From Emiliania huxleyi CCMP1516 (taxonomy: Eukaryota; Haptophyta; Isochrysidales; Noelaerhabdaceae), in the NCBI RefSeq assembly GCF_000372725.1, contig NW_005201318.1, positions 231,016 to 295,015 of the forward strand: DNA of 64,000 nucleotides, given 5' to 3'. The position numbers were made by a program, and so were the translations under genes. The notes below the pieces were generated by a model. That model did not search any database and had not been told where the DNA came from. It saw nothing but the letters and a program-made list of their open reading frames with translations. This document shows, piece after piece, positions 62,751-64,000 of this stretch (position 1 is its first letter; each line of letters begins with the position of its first letter).

Positions 62751-63416
62751 CATCTTGGAGAAGCGAATTCCGACCGTCCCTCCTCGCGCCGTGAGAGCAC
62801 CAGCTTCGTCGGGCTTTTAGCCAGCGCTGGCGCTCCCCGACGATCTTTCTACCACTTCGCCCGCGCGAGCTTCTGGCAGCGCCTCTCTCTTCCTGCGCAC
62901 GGCACGAGAGGCCGACGTGCACCTAAACACCTTCACGGATGCGTGGCGTCGCCGTCGGTGCTCTTTTGTCTCGCCGGATAGGCGTCGGTCTTTGGTCGTG
63001 CCGCACGGCGCGTACGTTGGAGAGCTCACATGCATGGCCTGTGTGTAGGCAGTCTACGCTCGGCGGGTGCGCGCTGCCTCGGCCGCTGCGATGTGCGTCT
63101 CGCCGCTGCCGCGCAGCCTTTGGCCAGCTCTTGTATTGTCGCGGCTTTGGCGAGGGCCGCGCTCGCGTGCCGCTGTCGTCGCGTGACCGAGTAGGACAGG
63201 CTGCTCTGACTGGTCGCGGAGAGCGGCCCGGCGCGAGCCGGGGGCTGTGCATTCGGGAAGGAGGCGGCAGGCGCGGCGGCCGCCGGGCCGCCCGCACGGT
63301 GGGTGCGAGACTCGAACAAGAGGGCTGGCGGGGAGACGCGGCCCGCGCCTCCGTGCGGTGGCTCAGTGCTTCCGTGCCGGTGGATTGTGTGTGCTGCCAC
63401 GCCACTGACTGGCCGA

Positions 63417-63540
63417 GTGCAGCAGATTGTAGCAGAGCGCAGCAGAGTGCAGCAGAGTGCAGCAGAGTGCAGCAGAGTGCGGCAGAGTGCGGCAAAGTGC
63501 GGCAGATTGCGGCTGAGTGCGGCTGAGTGCGGCAGAGTTT
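63417..63540 (+). repeat. 10-bp satellite GAGTGCAGCA/GAGTGCGGCT, right block
   Basis: About twelve units with the same internal order (AGCA type, then GGCT type) and the same strand as the block at 60855, although the transposon arms between them are inverted. Confidence 0.9.
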
Positions 63541-63794
63541 GCTTGCCTGTGGGAGAGCGCTGCAGCACTCTGGCTTCCGTCCCAACGAATTCTCTGGGTG
63601 TGACCGAGTGTGGCCGAGTTCGTGTGCTGACTGTGTGCGCAACCGGACGACCATTTGATTCCCACCTGCACTCAACCACACTCTGCTGCACTCCTTCACT
63701 GTAACAGAGTTTGACCGATTGAGGCCGAGTGTGCTGGAGGGTGCCATCGCGTGGCAGAGCCCGCCAGAGGGCGACCGCGTCGTAAAAATGTGGC

Positions 63795-63936
63795 AGAGTT
63801 CAACTCTCGTGAACCTCTGAACTTGGCCGTTCCAGCATACGGGGAACGCATCTCCATCGCTTCGGTGAAGGGGGTGAACCGTGCCATCCTCGATCGCCGT
63901 GCTAAGCTCGCTTCCGAGCTCTCACGCCGCGCGTAG
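63795..63936 (+). other. Possible 3' end of an unknown coding sequence
   Basis: The last codons read LAVPAYGERISIASVKGVNR and AILDRRAKLASELSRRA before a stop at 63934-63936. The first 25 bases are the inverted complement of 24413-24435, the region containing the RAP gene start. It could be a gene end or transposon debris. Confidence 0.3.
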
Positions 63937-64000
63937 GGCCCCTAGGGGCCTAGAGAACACACCCCCCTCTCTCTTTTCTCCCAGTAAGCTAAAAGTACGT

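Larger units (their letters stand above)
61001..63364. mobile_element. DNA transposon with ~560-bp inverted arms
   Basis: 61001-61560 is the inverted complement of 62801-63364, about 95% identical, with 1.24 kb between. The spacer encodes a DDE transposase C-terminal part (61614-62168, minus), a cluster of short palindromes and a tandem repeat. The long arms resemble fold-back elements. The arms read GAGCCACCGC at the outside and AGCTTCGTCG (right) at the inside. No target duplication was found. Satellite blocks lie just outside both arms in the same, not inverted, orientation. Confidence 0.8.

Noticed and set aside
60600-63720. Telomeric or subtelomeric repeats
   Set aside because: The 10-bp GAGTG-type satellite is not a telomere repeat, and no TTAGGG-like array is present.

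Overview
The window looks like nuclear DNA from a GC-rich unicellular alga; a haptophyte is my best guess. The evidence is eukaryotic: spliced genes, a eukaryotic-type tRNA-Glu, a CHD chromatin remodeller, RAP/OPR-type and ankyrin-repeat proteins, a secreted Pro-rich wall-type protein, very high GC at third codon positions, and many GC-AG introns. I name no species, because no diagnostic marker gene is present. I saw no CRISPR array, rRNA gene, telomere repeat or retroelement.

Layout. 1-2214 (-): secreted Pro-rich protein, cut by the window edge. 2474-7730 (-): CHD6-9-type remodeller in eight exons. 8048-8120 (-): tRNA-Glu(CTC). 9097-11666 (+): six-exon glutaredoxin-fold protein without the CxxC pair. 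12654-14060 (-): F-box/SPRY protein. 14.1-17.5 kb: mostly repeats and unassigned DNA. 17544-19141 (+): secreted protein with thrombospondin type 3 repeats. 19324-19788 (+): alpha/beta-hydrolase fragment. 20394-22502 (-): secreted amidase. 22992-23664 (+): truncated CAP protein. 24415-26442 (+): RAP protein with six 38-aa repeats. 26861-28520 (-): HxxxDG acyltransferase. 28.5-31.3 kb: repeats, a gene end and a small coiled-coil ORF. 31792-34248 (+): unrecognised protein with a Cys-cluster finger and a near-identical internal duplication. 35453-38866 (+): five-exon zinc transporter. 39770-41186 (-): decayed LRR gene. 41700-43814 (+): ankyrin protein. 44604-45808 (-): indoleamine dioxygenase-like gene with one frame break. 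45898-51801 (-): intronless ankyrin-kinase-RING fusion of 1967 residues. 52644-53286 (-): two exons of an unknown gene. 54039-55601 (+): exostosin-type glycosyltransferase. 57893-58888 (-): type II membrane glycosyltransferase-like protein. 59.7-64 kb: truncated RAP paralog, a DNA transposon with 560-bp inverted arms, and satellites.

The genes do not form a pathway, as expected for a eukaryotic chromosome segment. The most interesting signal is in the introns. Of 24 introns I could place by reading frame, 12 start with GC and 12 with GT. In 15, the first two intron bases match the first two bases of the next exon. One intron is flanked by a perfect 9-bp direct repeat. Two small families of related intron sequence appear in unrelated genes. 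Together this looks like intron gain by mobile introner elements.
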